NCBI GenBank assembly: GCA_964413425.1
Contig: CAYPST010000084.1
Coordinates: forward strand, 1-17,963
Source of the DNA: DATFLS01 sp964413425
Lineage (GTDB): Bacteria > Fidelibacterota > JAANXI01
Direction of reading: 5' to 3'
Length of the DNA: 17,963 bases
Below the pieces are notes generated by a model. The model worked only from the letters and a program-made list of their open reading frames with translations, had not been told where the DNA came from and did no database searches. A program made the position numbers and the translations under genes. Positions 16,355-17,963 of this stretch are shown here, in pieces; positions within the stretch are counted from its first letter, which is position 1; each line of letters opens with the position of its first letter.

Positions 16355-17482
16355 CTAGTTCTCTGAGAACATAATCATACGTTTGACGACGTTTTCCAAC
16401 TCTCGTACATTGCCCGGCCACTCATATTTTCGCAGTTTTTTCATTACATTTTGAGAGAAGTCAATGTATGCCTTCCCGTACTCTCGTGCATATTTTTGTG
16501 CAAAATAATCGCATAGTACGAGAACATCACCTCCCCGTTCCCGCAGCGGAGGCAGAGTGAGGGGAATCACATTCAGTCGATAAAACAGGTCCTCGCGGAA
16601 CCGCCCCTGCTCCACTAGTCTCGACAAATCTTTATTCGTAGCAGCAATGACCTTCACATCAATGCGATCAGGTTTCCGGTCTCCCACTTTCCAGATTTCC
16701 TTGTCTTCGATCACCCGGAGTAATTTGGCTTGCATCTCCCGGGGCATGCTTCCGGCTTCATCCAGAAAAATCGTGCCGCCATTTGCGGCCTGGAAAAAGC
16801 CGGATCGCGTCTCATCTGCGCCGGTATAGGATCCTTTCACATGGCCGAATAATTCCGACTCAAATAATTCACGAGGGATGGCACCGCAATTCACCGGAAT
16901 GAATGGTTCATCGGACCGGCTGCTCCTGTAATGAATGAAACGGGCTAATAATTCCTTCCCGGTTCCGCTTTCGCCCTGGATTAAAATATTCTCGGTATTC
17001 TCTGCTGCCTTACCAGCCTGGCGCAGGACCGCCTGAAATTGCTTCGATTCTCCGATCAGGCCCACATCAGCCTGAATATCCTCGACTGAATCGCCGGAGA
17101 CAATATCTTTCGCTTCCAACATTGCGCTTACTTTATTCAGTGCCGGGGGTAAACACGTATCTAATAACTCATCGGAAAAGTAATCAACAGCACCTTCTTT
17201 GATCGCCTGCACCGCCCCCTGAACGGATGGGGATTTCGTTACAACAATCGCTTTGGAGTGTGGGCAACTTTCGTCAATATACCGCAATAATTCATACCCC
17301 CGATTATCTTCCATGTGCGTATCAAGCAGGGTAATCTCGGAACCACCTTTACTGCAGTAACGCCGCCCTTTCCGAACGGAATCCATGCTAGTCCATTGGA
17401 ACTTATTTTGCCGCAATATCTCTTGTATTTTGGAGCGCACTTTGCGGGACTCCTGGACCAACAGTACAGGGTTTCTCTGCAT
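16355..17482 (-). CDS. NtrC-type sigma-54 activator, stop at internal TAG before its DNA-binding domain
   Basis: 375 residues are encoded before a TAG. The full in-frame unit reaches 16142 (446 codons counting the TAG). Residues 1-120 are a receiver-like domain: the phospho-acceptor Asp54 (LLDTHM) and Thr82 are present, but the acidic pair is Gln10-Glu11 and the usual Lys after the fifth strand is Asp104. Residues 140-375 are a complete sigma-54 AAA+ domain: Walker A GESGTGKE (170-177), the sigma-54 contact loop GSYTGA (217-222, usually GAFTGA), Walker B FLDE (Asp241, Glu242), FREDLFYRLNV and WPGNVREL. The TAG falls in the linker before the helix-turn-helix. The start has AAGGAG at good spacing. 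Without readthrough the protein could still drive sigma-54 but could not bind DNA by its own HTH. It probably controls the neighbouring uptake operon. Confidence 0.9.
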   Translation of the reverse strand: MQRNPVLLVQESRKVRSKIQEILRQNKFQWTSMDSVRKGRRYCSKGGSEITLLDTHMEDNRGYELLRYIDESCPHSKAIVVTKSPSVQGAVQAIKEGAVDYFSDELLDTCLPPALNKVSAMLEAKDIVSGDSVEDIQADVGLIGESKQFQAVLRQAGKAAENTENILIQGESGTGKELLARFIHYRSSRSDEPFIPVNCGAIPRELFESELFGHVKGSYTGADETRSGFFQAANGGTIFLDEAGSMPREMQAKLLRVIEDKEIWKVGDRKPDRIDVKVIAATNKDLSRLVEQGRFREDLFYRLNVIPLTLPPLRERGGDVLVLCDYFAQKYAREYGKAYIDFSQNVMKKLRKYEWPGNVRELENVVKRMIMFSEN

Positions 17483-17499
17483 AACCCTCTCCTTTTCAA

Positions 17500-17646
17500 T
17501 TAGTTACCAAGGGAACTGCAGGCGCAGTTAACACAGCTCACAAGAGTTTTCATACAGAATTCGAAGGGATACTGAATATTATGTCCCGGATACAATCGCA
17601 GGATCTCATCAGTACACTGAATCATGGCTGGACAGGCCTCCTCCAT
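17500..17646 (-). CDS. Possible 48-residue Cys-rich small protein
   Basis: This is a short frame ending 17 nt before the activator's ATG. The start ATG at 17646 has AAGGA 8 nt upstream. The product (48 residues) contains six Cys: Cys5, Cys11, Cys31, Cys38, Cys41 and Cys43; the last four include SCVNCACSS. The spacing would suit metal or Fe-S binding or a redox switch. I do not recognise the family. Its position suggests it could be translated with the activator and sense something for it. Against this, a sigma-54-like site overlaps its start (17648-17663); transcription from there would begin inside the frame. It could be a chance frame in a 5' leader. Confidence 0.35.
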   Translation of the reverse strand: MEEACPAMIQCTDEILRLYPGHNIQYPFEFCMKTLVSCVNCACSSLGN

Positions 17647-17963
17647 TTGCACATTCCTTGCCAGAACCTTGATTAGGTATATTAGGTATTCCTGTAGATA
17701 CTAATAAAATTATGTAGCACTATCAATAAAAGATCTCATGATAACATAGGATGCTGATCCGACTGTACACATGACAGGCTTGTATTTCATTCAGGAGCAG
17801 CAACGAGGAGAAATACCGTATCCGCCCAGGTGTACATTTGGTACATTCCTTCCGATGTCCTCCAATCTTACTCAAATTTCCCCACCAATGTCCGGAGCCT
17901 CTCTTGACTGTAACATCCAATATCCCCATATTACAGCGCATTACCAAAGCAGAAACAAATCCA
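17503..17963 (-). other. Region upstream of the activator; no other clear gene
   Basis: Apart from the Cys-rich frame and the sigma-54-like site, no supported gene is seen up to the right edge. A 74-codon frame at 17723-17947 starts with TTG, has no ribosome binding site and no recognisable motif, so I leave it out. The direct repeat GGTGTACATTTGGTACATT at about 17829-17847 (two GTACATT units) and the dyad CTGT-N7-ACAG near 17763-17777 are minor possible sites. Confidence 0.35.
17648..17663 (-). promoter_or_regulatory. Sigma-54-like promoter before the activator, TGGCAAGGAATGTGCA
   Basis: TGGCAAGGAATGTGCA has GG and GC with the exact 10-bp spacing and the TGGCA block of sigma-54 promoters; the -12 part reads GTGCA instead of TTGCA. 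Start would be near 17637, giving a leader of about 155 nt to the activator ATG. It would allow self-activation, common for this class. It overlaps the start and ribosome binding site of the Cys-rich frame, so the two readings compete. Confidence 0.4.

Noticed and set aside
16355..16357. Pyrrolysine or genome-wide amber reassignment as the explanation of the TAG
   Set aside because: Another gene in the window stops at TAG (6018-6020) at a natural family end, and no pyrrolysine genes are seen. Activators of this kind do not use pyrrolysine.
17723..17947. 74-codon minus-strand frame near the right edge
   Set aside because: TTG start, no ribosome binding site, no motif or hydrophobic pattern of a known family.
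1..17963. CRISPR arrays, tRNA or rRNA genes, insertion sequences
   Set aside because: No regularly spaced repeats, no cloverleaf-type or rRNA-like segment and no transposase were seen on either strand.

Overview
The window looks like a piece of a chromosome from an uncultivated or environmental bacterium of the FCB superphylum (for example the KSB1, Calditrichota or Neomarinimicrobiota neighbourhood). I infer this from gene content, not from any marker gene. There is a large TonB-dependent receptor with an N-terminal carboxypeptidase-regulatory-like domain, a PorV/PorQ-family outer-membrane protein, and a secreted protein ending in a FlgD-like / type IX-type C-terminal domain. No SusD partner is present, which is unlike classical Bacteroides PULs. 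All supported genes lie on the minus strand, so the natural reading direction is from high to low coordinates.

Reading in the direction of transcription: (1) 17963-15743 holds a regulatory module. A possible 48-residue Cys-rich small ORF (17500-17646) precedes an NtrC-type sigma-54 activator (16355-17482). The activator's Fis-type DNA-binding domain continues in the same frame beyond a single internal TAG codon, down to 16142. Next to it are short GTGC/GCAC inverted repeats (16077-16134) and a near-consensus sigma-54 promoter (15962-15977). (2) 15742-8398 holds a likely transcription unit: an aldose-epimerase-like protein with apparently lost catalytic residues, the TonB receptor, the secreted FnIII/FlgD-like protein and the PorV-like protein, closed by two hairpins. 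(3) 8119-1 holds a catabolic block built from three pairs of related proteins: two Tat-exported xylose-isomerase-like TIM barrels, two PHP-type DUF3604 proteins (one cut by the window edge) and two Tat-exported formylglycine sulfatases.

Taken together this reads as a locus for sensing, binding and dismantling a sulfated carbohydrate or sulfated glycoside outside the cytoplasm. Sulfatases would remove sulfate, the TIM-barrel and PHP proteins would process the sugar or another ester, the TonB receptor would import products, and the sigma-54 activator would switch on the uptake half. The substrate cannot be named from the sequence. No glycoside hydrolase, polysaccharide lyase or sulfatase-maturating enzyme is visible in the window.

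The points most worth following up are the in-frame amber codon between the AAA+ and DNA-binding domains of the activator, the sigma-54 promoter and inverted repeats beside it, the Cys-rich small ORF in front of it, and the mutarotase-like protein that appears to lack both catalytic residues.
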